From: Bacillus sp. F19
GTDB lineage: Bacteria > Bacillota > Bacilli > Bacillales > Bacillaceae
Length of the DNA stretch: 64,000 nucleotides
Direction: 5' to 3'
Assembly: GCA_023823795.1 (NCBI GenBank)
Contig: CP085710.1
Span: 1,204,001 to 1,268,000, forward strand
Below the pieces are notes generated by a model. That model had not been told where the DNA came from, searched no databases, and was given only the letters and a program-made list of their open reading frames with translations. A program made the position numbers and the translations under genes. Positions 36,372 through 44,968 of this stretch are shown piece after piece (positions within the stretch are counted from its first letter, which is position 1; each line of letters opens with the position of its first letter).

Positions 36372-36472
36372 CTGTGTGTGACTGGCGAAACGCGGATAAC
36401 CGCGAGGGAGCACATAGTGTCGTAGCCGTTCGCCTGGGCAAAGGTAAGGGATGTATCCCTTACCTCTTTTTG
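36372..36472 (+). ncRNA. ZTP (pfl) riboswitch with intrinsic terminator
   Basis: The leader has the pfl motif landmarks: GTGACTGGCGAA at 36376, the P1/P2 region CGCGGATAACCGCGAGGGAG, and CCGTTCGCCTGGGCA at 36427-36441. It is followed by the hairpin AGGTAAGGGA/TCCCTTACCT and a T run (36442-36472). ZTP riboswitches turn on genes when ZMP/ZTP accumulates under folate or one-carbon shortage. Control of serine synthesis, the main one-carbon source, makes sense. Confidence 0.85.
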
Positions 36473-36511
36473 TTTATTAGAAAAATTATAATAAAAAAAA
36501 GGAGAAAAAAA

Positions 36512-37711
36512 ATGAGCCCAATAACTTTAGACCAAGTGAAAAAAATTAAAACATTAAATAATATTGCAGAAGGAGGTTTAAATGTATTTCATATGGATAC
36601 CTTTACGGTCGATAATGACTGTGAAAATCCTGATGCGATTATTGTTCGCAGCTTCAATATGCATTCAATGGAATTCGGAAATAATGTAAAAGCAATCGCA
36701 CGGGCCGGGGCAGGTGTCAATAATATTCCTGTCGACAAATGTACAGAGCAAGGAATAGTGGTTTTTAATACTCCTGGTGCTAATGCTAATGCTGTAAAAG
36801 AGATTGTTTTAACCTTATTAATGGCTTCATCACGAAACCTTTTTGACGGTGTTTCATGGACAAAGACCTTAGAAGGTGAAGGGAAACAAGTTCCAAAGCT
36901 TGTGGAAGCAGGAAAAAAACAATTTGTAGGGAAAGAAATTAAGGGTAAGACTCTTGGTGTAATTGGATTAGGTGCAATTGGTGCATTTGTTGCGAACGAT
37001 GCGGTTGCTTTAGACATGGATGTGATTGGATTTGACCCGTTTATCTCTGTTGATACAGCATGGAATTTATCGCGTAATGTCAAACGTGCTTTAACCATTG
37101 AGGAGTTGTTTGCAAGCGCTGATTATATTACAGTACACACACCATTAACTGAGGATACAAGAAGAATGTTTAACCAAGCAACATTTAGCATTATGAAACC
37201 AGGTGTTCATATTTTGAATTTCTCGCGTGGGGAGCTTGTGGATGAAACGGATATGAAGGTTGCACTTGAATGCGGGATAGTGGGTAAATATATTACAGAC
37301 TTTCCAAATGAAAATGTATTGAAAATGAAAAATACTGTGTCTATACCACATCTTGGTGCCTCAACAAAAGAATCTGAGGAAAATTGTGCGATTATGGCGG
37401 GTCGCCAGATAAGGGATTTCCTGCAGACAGGAAACATAAAAAACTCTGTGAATTTTCCAAATGTTTGCCTTCCATATACAGGTAAGCAACGTGTAGCAGC
37501 TTTCCATCAAAACGTTCCTGGCATGGTTGGTAAGATTACCTCAGCCATCTCAAGCTATGATTTAAACATCGCAGATATGGTGAACAGAAGTCGTGGGGAA
37601 TATGCCTATACAATGATTGACATTGATAATAATGTAACGAGCGATATCATTCCCCGTTTGGAGGAAAAAATCTACAAGATTGAAGGCATTGTTACAGCAC
37701 GTATTATCTAA
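36512..37711 (+). CDS. serA: Phosphoglycerate dehydrogenase
   Basis: The 399-residue product has a D-2-hydroxyacid dehydrogenase core: RAGAGVNNIPVDKCTEQGI, the NAD-binding LGVIGLGAIGAFVAND, and catalytic-region PHLGAST. A C-terminal ACT domain begins near FHQNVPGMVGKITSAISS, giving the short ACT-containing SerA form of about 390 residues. It oxidises 3-phosphoglycerate in the first step of serine synthesis. Start ATG at 36512 follows AAAGGAG; the longer frame from 36374 would overlap the riboswitch. serC is not adjacent. Confidence 0.9.
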   Translation: MSPITLDQVKKIKTLNNIAEGGLNVFHMDTFTVDNDCENPDAIIVRSFNMHSMEFGNNVKAIARAGAGVNNIPVDKCTEQGIVVFNTPGANANAVKEIVLTLLMASSRNLFDGVSWTKTLEGEGKQVPKLVEAGKKQFVGKEIKGKTLGVIGLGAIGAFVANDAVALDMDVIGFDPFISVDTAWNLSRNVKRALTIEELFASADYITVHTPLTEDTRRMFNQATFSIMKPGVHILNFSRGELVDETDMKVALECGIVGKYITDFPNENVLKMKNTVSIPHLGASTKESEENCAIMAGRQIRDFLQTGNIKNSVNFPNVCLPYTGKQRVAAFHQNVPGMVGKITSAISSYDLNIADMVNRSRGEYAYTMIDIDNNVTSDIIPRLEEKIYKIEGIVTARII

Positions 37712-37910
37712 AGACTGCTTTGCGAAAGACAAGATAAATCTCTTATATGATAGGGGTTCGTGCACTTTTTTCTTTTAAAAAAAGTAAAAACCCTGAATTT
37801 AAAGGGCAGATAGAGGGGAAAATTCTAGTTTCCGAATTCTACTTACTCCAATTGCAATAAAGGTTTCGGTAAACATTATCATAAATAGAGGTGTTTTTAA
37901 TATAATTAAT

Positions 37911-37941
37911 GGTGATACAAGTTTCTGTATCACCTTTTTTG
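37911..37941 (+). terminator. Terminator downstream of serA
   Basis: GGTGATACA pairs with TGTATCACC over 9 bp and is followed by TTTTTTG. It lies 200 bp after the serA stop. Confidence 0.65.
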
Positions 37942-38358
37942 TTTTCTAAGAAAATGTTGTAACAGGTTCAATTAACTAACTGTTAAGGATTCGGATTTTG
38001 CTTCATCAATAAACGATACATTTAATGAATTATGGAATAGTAATGATTTGGGATATTGGCAGGGATAATGGGACAAGCCTGTCCCTTACCTCGATTCTTT
38101 GTTGAATAAATGAAACGCTATAGTTAATCATTAACAAGTTTATATAGTCTATTTAAGGAACTAGACTCTGCATGGCATAGAAACCCGCCAGTTAAACTGG
38201 TACGGAGAACCGTATCATAAGAATCAGCCGCCTTCAATGATTCCCCAAACCTTGTAGTAAGCGAGTTCCGAGTAATCAACCGCCCACTATGATTCCCCCA
38301 AAAACCTAAAGTAGGCGTTATCCGTTATATCAATCGGTGGTTTGCTTTTTGCTGATGC
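37942..38358. other. Intergenic stretch between serA and the OmpR-type regulator
   Basis: No ORF or recognised RNA. A short GTTAAACTGGTACGG segment near 38193 attracts attention, but nothing can be supported. Confidence 0.35.
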
Positions 38359-39039
38359 TCAATTCTCTGCTTCAAACTTATAGCCTACACTCCATACAGT
38401 CTGAATCAGCTTTGCCTCATCCTTTAATTTTAGCCGCAGGGTTTTAATATGAGTATCGACCGTCCTGCCGGTGCCTTTATAATCATCTCCCCAAACAGAC
38501 TGCAGAAGCTGATCACGGGAAAAAACAGTCCCTTTATTTTTTGCGAGAAGTGACAGCATCTCAAATTCTTTTAGTGTTAAGGAAAGCGGCATACCATGTA
38601 TGCAGGCACGAAAGGCCATGGAATCCAGAACGAGCGGACCTATAGATAATTCTGTGTTCTGCTTGGTTGAGTAATTGGCTCTTCTTAACACGGATTCAAT
38701 CCGTGCAAGCAGCTCCCCGGGATGGAAAGGTTTAACAATATAATCATCCCCTCCAAGCTTAAGACCATGAATTTTATCCCATTCTTCTCCTTTGGCAGTT
38801 AAAAAGATGAGAGGGATGTTATAAGATTTCTTCAATTCTTCTGCAAAAACAAATCCATCCATAAAAGGCATCATCACATCTACAAGGATAAGATCAGGTT
38901 CTTTCTTTGAAATAAATTCAAGGCCTTCCAGACCATTAGAAGCTTCCAATACCGCGTATCCATCTTTATGTAAAAAAGTCTTAATCAATGATCTCATGGC
39001 TTCTTCATCATCTATTATCAATATCGTCGGTTCATTCAC
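38359..39039 (-). CDS. OmpR/PhoB-family response regulator, orphan
   Basis: About 226 residues: a receiver domain (TILIIDDEEAMRSLIKTFL, phosphoacceptor in LILVDVMMPFMDG, Lys in YIVKPFHPGEL) and a winged-helix effector (LTLKEFEMLSLLAKNKGTVF, then TGRTVDTHIKTLRLKL). No kinase gene is adjacent. The frame runs up to ATG 39066, but GCGGGGGAAC is 8 bases before a GTG at 39039 (VNEPTILIID), which I prefer. Target genes unknown. Confidence 0.88.
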   Translation of the reverse strand: MNEPTILIIDDEEAMRSLIKTFLHKDGYAVLEASNGLEGLEFISKKEPDLILVDVMMPFMDGFVFAEELKKSYNIPLIFLTAKGEEWDKIHGLKLGGDDYIVKPFHPGELLARIESVLRRANYSTKQNTELSIGPLVLDSMAFRACIHGMPLSLTLKEFEMLSLLAKNKGTVFSRDQLLQSVWGDDYKGTGRTVDTHIKTLRLKLKDEAKLIQTVWSVGYKFEAEN

Positions 39040-39122
39040 ACAGAGTTCCCCCGCTGTTTTCATCATTTTAAATCAATTCTCTCAAGTCATTTTATAGGAA
39101 AAAAAGAAAATAGACAAAAAAA

Positions 39123-39574
39123 GTGATCCATATGAAAATAGGCACCGTTATTCCTCGGGCATCAGCTCCTATTGATGAAATTTTCCAGACTGCAGAAGGC
39201 CAGTATTTAAATCTGATTACGTGCTCGGGCACATTTAACCGTTCAGCTGGAACTCATGAAGAAAGACTCGTCGTGTTTGCTGAGTTGAAAAAAGAAAAGG
39301 AGATTAAACAGGAAGCACCTCCTGCCTCACCAGAAAATGTAGAGGTGACCGGGACATTTGTTACATGGCACGCTGTACGGAAGGAAAAAATAATGGGTTA
39401 CCGAATTTACAAGGAGATAAAATAGGAAGTAAGTTTAAAAAAGCCGGAAGCATTTCATCGCATGAAAGAAAGAGCTTTACTGATGAAAATGCAGCAGATC
39501 ACATTTATTACGTAACCGCAATTGATGCTTATGGCCAGGAATCAGAGCCTTCTGAACTCGCAGCCGTAAAATAA
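39123..39574 (+). pseudogene. Class F sortase tail fused to fibronectin III domain, broken
   Basis: Residues after MKIGTVIPRASAPIDEIF read YLNLITCSGTFNRSAGTHEE and RLVVFAEL, the sortase C-terminal block with the catalytic Cys (LITCSG) and Arg (EERLVVF). The N-terminal half with the catalytic His is missing. A fibronectin III segment follows (PASPENVEVTGTFVTWHAVR) and is frameshifted near 39420, continuing as SFTDENAADHIYYVTAIDAY to TAA 39574. It has no ribosome site. Confidence 0.6.
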
Positions 39575-39688
39575 TTTTTTTAGAACCGATCTGACGATAC
39601 AAATCGGTTTTACTTTTTTAGAAGGGTAACTTCAACTTTTAGAGAATATACTTATTTAGCCATATATTCAGTAAAAAGGGGTTACACC

Positions 39689-41155
39689 ATGACAAAACCA
39701 AATGTTACAGAACCAGTCATTATGAAAAAACGAAAGAGAGAGCTTTTTCTTGGAGCTGTCCTGTTCTTGATGCTGCTTAGTGCATGTATCGCTGTTTATC
39801 ATTATTCAAAGCCGCTTCCCGCAGGGATCTCGCATGAAGGGGACATTCATTCTTCCGGTCAGGTAGAATTTTTATATGATCTTACCTTTGAAAATGGAGA
39901 TAGCATCAAACATGATCAGGTTATTTTTAATCAGATTGAAACCATGATTGACGAAGCTGACGATTTTATCCTGATGGATATGTTCCTCTTTAACGATGAA
40001 TATGACCGTTCCGCGAGCTATCCTGCTTTATCAAGGAGTTTAATGGAGGCTTTAATAGAAAAAAAACAGCAGGACAAAGAAGTTGAAATAACTGTTATTA
40101 CAGACCGCATAAATACCTTTTACGGATCATATCCGTCTGAAATTGCAGAAAAACTGAAGGAACAGGGGATCCAGGTTGTGTTTACGGATTTGAAGCCGCT
40201 GAGAGACTCCAATCCTTTTTATTCAGGCGGGTACCGGACGTTTCTTCAATGGTTTGGAACGTCTGGCAGCGGCTGGATTCCAAATGCCTTCAGCCCGGAC
40301 TCTCCGGATGTCACGCTGAGATCATATCTGGATCTTCTGAACTTTAAAGCCAATCACCGAAAAGTAGTGGTGAACGAGAAAGAGGGACTTGTTACTTCTG
40401 CCAATCCGCATGACGGCAGCTCGCTGCATTCCAACATTGCATTTCTCGTCAAAGGTGACATATTGAGGGAACTTGTTCAAACAGAAAAAGCCGTAGCGGA
40501 CCTTTCAGGGGCAGAGATAGAGATTGCCGAAAGCGCAGCTGTTTTCAAACAGGCAGAATCCGGTGAGTATGATGTTCAGCTTTTGACAGAAGGTAAAATT
40601 AAAAAACATCTGCTTGATGAACTAAAAAAGACTCAGAAGCAAGAGAAAATTACGGTAGGAGCGTTTTATTTATCAGACCGCGACATTGTAGGAGAACTGC
40701 TTGCAGCATCAAAAAGAGGGGCTGATGTGAAGCTGATCCTGGATGCCAACAAAGATGCATTCGGACGCGAAAAGAATGGTGTCCCAAACAGACCTGTTGC
40801 TCATGAACTGGTTATGGAATCTGATCAAAAGATTAAAGTGCGATGGTACAAAACAAATGGGGAGCAGTATCATACAAAACTGGTCTTTTTTGAGAGAGAT
40901 CAAGAGGCAACAGTGATTGGAGGCTCCGCAAATTTCACAAAGCGGAATCTGGGTGATTTTAACCTTGAAACGGATTTAAAGATAACGGGTCCTGAGGGCA
41001 CTGGTATGATGGCAGATATCGAAGAGTATTTCCATACGATCTGGACTAACGAGTCAGGTACTTATACAGAAAATTATGAGGTCTTTGCAGATGATTCGTT
41101 TGGACTCCGGTTCCTATATCGCTTTCAGGAGTGGAGCGGCATCTCAAGCTTTTAA
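39689..41155 (+). CDS. Phospholipase D/cardiolipin synthase-superfamily protein
   Basis: The 488-residue protein has one N-terminal membrane anchor (ELFLGAVLFLMLLSACIAVY) and two PLD domains. The first HxK motif is NHRKVVVNEKEGLVTSANPH near 225 and the second YHTKLVFFERDQEATVIGGS near 390, each with the downstream GS/N element. The first motif has Asn where the Asp of a canonical HKD lies. It probably cleaves or transfers phosphatidyl groups at the membrane surface. Solitary, with its own terminator. Confidence 0.82.
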   Translation: MTKPNVTEPVIMKKRKRELFLGAVLFLMLLSACIAVYHYSKPLPAGISHEGDIHSSGQVEFLYDLTFENGDSIKHDQVIFNQIETMIDEADDFILMDMFLFNDEYDRSASYPALSRSLMEALIEKKQQDKEVEITVITDRINTFYGSYPSEIAEKLKEQGIQVVFTDLKPLRDSNPFYSGGYRTFLQWFGTSGSGWIPNAFSPDSPDVTLRSYLDLLNFKANHRKVVVNEKEGLVTSANPHDGSSLHSNIAFLVKGDILRELVQTEKAVADLSGAEIEIAESAAVFKQAESGEYDVQLLTEGKIKKHLLDELKKTQKQEKITVGAFYLSDRDIVGELLAASKRGADVKLILDANKDAFGREKNGVPNRPVAHELVMESDQKIKVRWYKTNGEQYHTKLVFFERDQEATVIGGSANFTKRNLGDFNLETDLKITGPEGTGMMADIEEYFHTIWTNESGTYTENYEVFADDSFGLRFLYRFQEWSGISSF

Positions 41156-41156
41156 C

Positions 41157-41191
41157 AAAACGGCAGCCTGTGAGCTGCCGTTTTGCTTTTA
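41157..41191 (+). terminator. Terminator of the PLD-family gene
   Basis: AAAACGGCAGC pairs with GCTGCCGTTTT over 11 bp, followed by GCTTTT. Confidence 0.85.
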
Positions 41192-41426
41192 ATACACTTT
41201 ATAAGTTTGGCCGTAGTAAAGTTATGTAAGTAAAGACTTAGATTTAATACCGTAATTTACCTAAACTGAAACCGTTGTATTTGATTTTTTTGACTTTTAT
41301 TAGATTTATTTGGGAAAATGATAATATTTTTGATAAAGAAGAAAGTATTTTATGCATAGTGGCAAGTATTGGCCACAAACTGGAAAGTAAAATCTTCATT
41401 ATGGAAAGTAATGCAGAAAAAGAACG

Positions 41427-41461
41427 ATCTGCCGTCAGCAAATCGCTCTTTTTTTCACTTT
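41427..41461. terminator. Imperfect bidirectional terminator after the DUF948 gene
   Basis: AAAGAACGATCTGC and GCAAATCGCTCTTT pair with two mismatches, and both edges carry A/T tracts. It sits where the minus-strand DUF948 gene ends. Confidence 0.5.
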
Positions 41462-41847
41462 ACATTAATGTGAACAGGCCCCTTAATTCGGACTGGAGGT
41501 TCATTTACTGAAATTTCGGTGCGCGGGGGCCGTTTTCCGCCAAAGACGGCACCAACCTGTTTAATCGAGCTTGTTACATTATGAATCATTTCTCCCACAT
41601 CCTGTGCGGATTCAAGCAGCGGATCGACGGTTTTAATTTTCCCTTTTACATCAACGGTAATCTGGTTAGCTGTATGTATCAGCTGCTCTGCTTCTTCGGT
41701 CAGGCCATTTACCGCATTTCTGACTTCAGCAAGCGTCTTGTTTGTTTCATCAAGTGTGACCATCCCTTTTTTTAATGTCCCGACCAGATTGACTGCAAGA
41801 AAAATAAATGCGCCTGATGCTCCTGCTACACTCAATTTTATAAGCAT
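41455..41847 (-). CDS. DUF948 (YtxG-like) membrane-anchored protein
   Basis: The 130-residue product has one N-terminal transmembrane helix (LSVAGASGAFIFLAVNLVGT) and an amphipathic coiled-coil region (ETNKTLAEVRNAVNGLTEEA), as in DUF948/YtxG stress-associated proteins. The ATG at 41847 follows AAAAAGGAGTG; the upstream ATG at 41871 has no ribosome site. Function unknown. Confidence 0.78.
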   Translation of the reverse strand: MLIKLSVAGASGAFIFLAVNLVGTLKKGMVTLDETNKTLAEVRNAVNGLTEEAEQLIHTANQITVDVKGKIKTVDPLLESAQDVGEMIHNVTSSIKQVGAVFGGKRPPRTEISVNEPPVRIKGPVHINVK

Positions 41848-41989
41848 TTTTTCACTCCTTTTTACTTTCACTTTATGTTTTTCCGGGAGCGTACATTCCT
41901 ATATTTAATAGATAGAAATTTAATGGGCAATTACGGTAAACTATTGGTGGTATAGACAAAGAGCATGAGTGACAGAAAGGGATGAACAG

Positions 41990-42508
41990 ATGTTCACGAT
42001 CAGAAAAGAAACAGCTGCTGACATTGCTGCAATAAAAGAAGTGAATGATGCAGCATTCGGTCAGGAAAATGAAGCAAATTTAATTCATGAAATAAGACAA
42101 TCTGAGTCCTTTGTGCCAGAGCTGTCATTAGTTGCCGAGAACGAAGAAGGAGAAGTCATTGGACATATTTTGTTCAGTAAAATAATCATCGAAACGGAAA
42201 ACGGGGAGGTGCCTTCACTAGCCCTTGCACCTATGGCGGTTAAACCAGGGTTTCAGAAAGAGGGCGTAGGTTCTCTGCTGGTACATGCAGGACTGAAACA
42301 CTGCAGAGAACTGGGTTATTATTCAGTCATCGTTCTTGGACATCCGGAGTTTTATCCTAAGTTTGGTTTTGTTCCTGCAAGCAGCAAAGGAATTAAGCCG
42401 CCGTTTGAGGTTTTGGATGAGGTGTTTATGCTGACTGAGTTAAAGCCGGGTGCGCTTGATGAAGCATCAGGTGTTGTCAAGTATCCGCCTGCTTTTATGA
42501 ATGTGTGA
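41990..42508 (+). CDS. GNAT-family N-acetyltransferase (YhbS-like)
   Basis: The 172-residue protein has GNAT motifs: IRKETAADIAAIKEVNDAAF at the start, LALAPMAVKPGFQKEGVGSL (acetyl-CoA loop Q-x-x-G-V-G) near 85-103, and VLGHPEFYPKFGFVPAS, which is typical of YhbS-type acetyltransferases. I place the start at ATG 41990 after GAAAGGGA rather than the GTG at 41969. Substrate unknown. Confidence 0.83.
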   Translation: MFTIRKETAADIAAIKEVNDAAFGQENEANLIHEIRQSESFVPELSLVAENEEGEVIGHILFSKIIIETENGEVPSLALAPMAVKPGFQKEGVGSLLVHAGLKHCRELGYYSVIVLGHPEFYPKFGFVPASSKGIKPPFEVLDEVFMLTELKPGALDEASGVVKYPPAFMNV

Positions 42509-42527
42509 TCTTGTCCTGATTTTCAAA

Positions 42528-42573
42528 ATTATCATTATTTAGTGTTGACATAAATTCAGATTACCTTTAAGAT
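42528..42573 (+). promoter_or_regulatory. Promoter of the manganese riboswitch operon, with Fur-box-like sequence
   Basis: TTGACA (42545-42550) and TAAGAT (42568-42573) are 17 bp apart, and the RNA would start just before the riboswitch. ATTATCATTAT (42528-42538), just upstream of the -35, resembles half of a Fur box. The first gene of the operon belongs to the FbpB family, whose founding member is Fur-regulated. Confidence 0.5.
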
Positions 42574-42595
42574 AAGAGTATACAAATCGAATAGT

Positions 42596-42715
42596 TCTCC
42601 TAAAGGGGAGTAGCTTTTACAATAGAGTCGTCATTTCGAAGCATTTGCTTCCGGCCCTATTGGCAACCATAACGTTGTTAGCAAGACCTTTACCTATAAC
42701 GGTAAAGGTCTTTTA
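42596..42715 (+). ncRNA. yybP-ykoY (Mn2+) riboswitch
   Basis: It has the conserved elements in order: CCTAAAGGGGAGTAGC (42599-42614), GTCGTCATTTCG (42628-42639) and GCAAGACCTTTACC (42681-42694). The terminator AAGACCTTTACC/GGTAAAGGTCTTTT overlaps the last element. Manganese binding to this class stabilises the aptamer and prevents termination. The operon ends in terC, the classic ykoY target. Confidence 0.9.
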
Positions 42716-42728
42716 TTATTTTTCAGAT

Positions 42729-42762
42729 AAAACCTTTGCCGGATCACAGGCAAAGGTTTTTT
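42729..42762 (+). terminator. Second tandem terminator before the FbpB-like gene
   Basis: AAAACCTTTGCC pairs with GGCAAAGGTTTT over 12 bp and ends in T6. It lies 15 bp after the riboswitch terminator and before the first ORF, so transcripts must pass two terminators. Confidence 0.75.
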
Positions 42763-42789
42763 ATTCGAAAAAATGTCATGGAAGGTGAG

Positions 42790-42927
42790 ATGGAAAAAAT
42801 GAAAAAAGTCAGAGGTTCAATTGAAAAGCTTATTAGAGAAAACAAAGAGGAGCTGCTTAAAGATAAACGCCAGCTCGAAAAAATTGAAATACGCATAGAT
42901 GATAAATATTCAAAAGGAAATTCATAA
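42790..42927 (+). CDS. FbpB-family small protein
   Basis: The 45-residue product is highly charged (KVRGSIEKLIRENKEELLKD, then KRQLEKIEIRIDDKY), matching the FbpB-type pattern of E-L-L-K-D-x-x-x-x-x-x-I-E-x-R-I-D/E-x-K. B. subtilis FbpB helps the small RNA FsrA remodel metabolism under iron shortage. The ATG at 42790 follows AGGTGA closely. Here it is placed under a Mn riboswitch. Confidence 0.6.
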   Translation: MEKMKKVRGSIEKLIRENKEELLKDKRQLEKIEIRIDDKYSKGNS

Positions 42928-42942
42928 AGGGAGGCATGTCCA

Positions 42943-43335
42943 ATGATACTCAGAAAATATATGTCGATTTTAGGAATAGGCTCAGCGCAGATTGATCTTA
43001 TTCTTCCAAAGGAAGAGTTTCAGCCGGGAGAATGCATAAACGGTTATTTTTTAATTAGAGGCGGTGTCATTGAGCAGCAGCTGAAACGGATTGATTGTGA
43101 TTTAGTTATGGCAGATTTGACATCACGAACTGAAAAGGTTATAGAAACAGCCAATATCTTAACGTCGAAACAAATTGAGTCAGATGAACAGAACCGGATC
43201 GATTTTATTTTCCGATTGCCTGAAGATTTAGCGGCTTCCACTGAAGAGAGGTCGTATTACTTTAATACAAGACTTGTTTTTGATGAAGGTGTAATCAGTA
43301 AGGATCAGGATTTTATTACGATAAAGGAGGACTAA
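42943..43335 (+). CDS. Spo0M-like (arrestin fold) protein, short form
   Basis: A 130-residue protein with the Spo0M N-terminal pattern: QIDLILPKEEFQPGECINGY and FLIRGGVIEQQLKRIDCDLV. Full Spo0M is about 250 residues with two arrestin-like domains; only the first is present. Spo0M affects sporulation and cell organisation in B. subtilis. It follows AAAGGGAGG and precedes terC by 4 bases, so it is co-transcribed. Confidence 0.75.
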   Translation: MILRKYMSILGIGSAQIDLILPKEEFQPGECINGYFLIRGGVIEQQLKRIDCDLVMADLTSRTEKVIETANILTSKQIESDEQNRIDFIFRLPEDLAASTEERSYYFNTRLVFDEGVISKDQDFITIKED

Positions 43336-43339
43336 TTAG

Positions 43340-44125
43340 ATGGAAATGACAATGTTAATGGAATATGGTTGGGTTCTTCTCCTGTTAATTGTGATTGAAG
43401 GGCTGCTCGCAGCAGATAATGCCCTTGTGTTAGCCATCATGGTGAAGCATCTTCCTGAAGAGCAAAGAAAGAAAGCCTTATTTTACGGTCTTGCAGGGGC
43501 GTTTGTTTTCCGCTTTGGATCCCTGTTCGCCATTTCTTATCTCGTTGATGTATGGCAGGTTCAGGCAATTGGTGCTCTTTACTTATTGTTCATCGCAGCA
43601 AATCATATATTGAGAAAGCTTGTTTTTAAGAAAAAAGAAGATGAAGCCAAACCGGCCGACAAGAAAAAGTCCGGATTCTGGACAACAGTGCTTAAAATAG
43701 AGCTTGCGGATATTGCCTTTGCAGTTGATTCAATTCTTGCAGCCGTAGCTCTTGCGGTTACCCTTCCAAATACGAGTCTGCCTCAGATTGGCGGTTTGGA
43801 CGGGGGCAAGTTTCTCGTCATTTTTGCTGGAGGAATCATCGGACTTGTGATCATGCGATTTGCGGCAAACTTCTTTGTGGAGCTGCTTCATAAGAAGCCT
43901 GGCCTGGAAATCACAGCCTTCGCAATCGTGGGATGGGTCGGTGTAAAGCTCTTGGTTTACACGCTGTCTCACCCTGAGCTCGCTGTATTGCCTGAAGGAT
44001 TCGCTGAATCTCCTCTTTGGAAAATCACATTCTATGTTGTCCTTGTTGGAATCGCATTAGCGGGATGGTTTTTATCAAAAGAGAAAAAGGCAATAACACC
44101 TGTAGATCAAGTGAAAAATGCATAA
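43340..44125 (+). CDS. TerC-family membrane protein (YkoY/MeeY-like)
   Basis: The 261-residue polytopic protein has TerC family features: IEGLLAADNALVLAIMVKHL in the first helix, a charged loop (FKKKEDEAKPADKKKSGFW) and the second half LKIELADIAFAVDSILAAVA, with paired acidic residues that bind the metal. B. subtilis YkoY (MeeY) exports manganese and helps load secreted Mn enzymes. Its position under a yybP-ykoY riboswitch supports Mn-induced expression. Confidence 0.9.
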   Translation: MEMTMLMEYGWVLLLLIVIEGLLAADNALVLAIMVKHLPEEQRKKALFYGLAGAFVFRFGSLFAISYLVDVWQVQAIGALYLLFIAANHILRKLVFKKKEDEAKPADKKKSGFWTTVLKIELADIAFAVDSILAAVALAVTLPNTSLPQIGGLDGGKFLVIFAGGIIGLVIMRFAANFFVELLHKKPGLEITAFAIVGWVGVKLLVYTLSHPELAVLPEGFAESPLWKITFYVVLVGIALAGWFLSKEKKAITPVDQVKNA

Positions 44126-44129
44126 AATT

Positions 44130-44178
44130 GAATCGGTATCTTTTTTGCCATAGCTGGCAAGGGGGATGCCGATTTTTC
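44130..44178 (+). terminator. Terminator of the terC operon
   Basis: AATCGGTATC pairs with GATGCCGATT, with an internal GCCATAGCTGGC hairpin, followed by TTTTCTTTG. Confidence 0.7.
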
Positions 44179-44389
44179 TTTGACGGAGTGTTGAATCGGG
44201 ATTCAGGCGAGTTGGAGTCCTGATCCTCTAAGTAAAGAACCTGTACTATAGGCAGCCAGAAAAAGAGCAATTAATACGACTTATAAGAAAATCGCATTCT
44301 TGAAAAAGTCGAAAAATTACTAGTTTTTTCCATGAGAAATCGTTTATAGTGAACCTATAACCTATTAAACAAGAAATGGACGAACCTGA

Positions 44390-44968
44390 ATGAAAATAAA
44401 GTTACCAATTAGAAAGATTCTTTTCACACTGGTGGGAATAGGCCTTATCTATACTGGATTTTTACATTACAACATCCACAGGTACAGTTCAGAAAAGCCG
44501 ATTGTAGACGCTGATTATTTAATTGTGCTCGGTGCAAAGGTAAATGGCACGGTTCCGTCGCTTGCCCTGCAATACCGCGCGGATGCAGCAGCAGAGTATT
44601 TAATAGAAAATCCAAATACGATTGTGGTTGCTTCAGGGGGACAGGGGCAAGGCGAAGAAATAACGGAAGCAGAGGCCATCAGCAGAATCCTGCAAGATCA
44701 TGGAATAGAGGAATCCCGTATAATAAAAGAATCAAAGTCTACAAGTACGATAGAAAATTTGACCTTCTCAAAAGCAATGCTTCCTCCAAGTGCGAAAAAA
44801 GGTCTCATTGTAACAAATGATTTCCACATCTACCGTTCATGCATGGCTGCAAAAGATCTTGGTCTTGATGCCAAAGGGCTCGCAGCTAAAACGCCAAAAA
44901 TGGCTATCTTAAAATCATATACAAGAGAATATTTAGCCATCACAAATTACTATGTAAAGAGCCGTTAA
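44390..44968 (+). CDS. YdcF/SanA-like DUF218 family protein
   Basis: The 192-residue protein has an N-terminal anchor (ILFTLVGIGLIYTGFL) and a DUF218 fold with ADYLIVLGAKVNG, TIVVASGGQGQGEE, ISRILQDHGIEESRIIKE and LIVTNDFHIYRS. Relatives include YdcF and SanA/ElyC of Enterobacteria, linked to envelope integrity. Biochemical activity is not settled. It stands alone, converging with the next gene at a shared terminator. Confidence 0.85.
   Translation: MKIKLPIRKILFTLVGIGLIYTGFLHYNIHRYSSEKPIVDADYLIVLGAKVNGTVPSLALQYRADAAAEYLIENPNTIVVASGGQGQGEEITEAEAISRILQDHGIEESRIIKESKSTSTIENLTFSKAMLPPSAKKGLIVTNDFHIYRSCMAAKDLGLDAKGLAAKTPKMAILKSYTREYLAITNYYVKSR

Noticed and set aside
36374-36511. N-terminal extension of SerA
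   Set aside because: It would be encoded by the riboswitch and terminator; AAAGGAG before ATG 36512 and the family length fix the start there.
38150-38350. Possible structured RNA upstream of the OmpR-type regulator
   Set aside because: No consistent long stems, no match to a riboswitch class that I recognise, and it lies downstream of the minus-strand gene.
41275-41511. 78-codon plus-strand ORF
   Set aside because: It overlaps the DUF948 gene end and its terminator and lacks a ribosome site.
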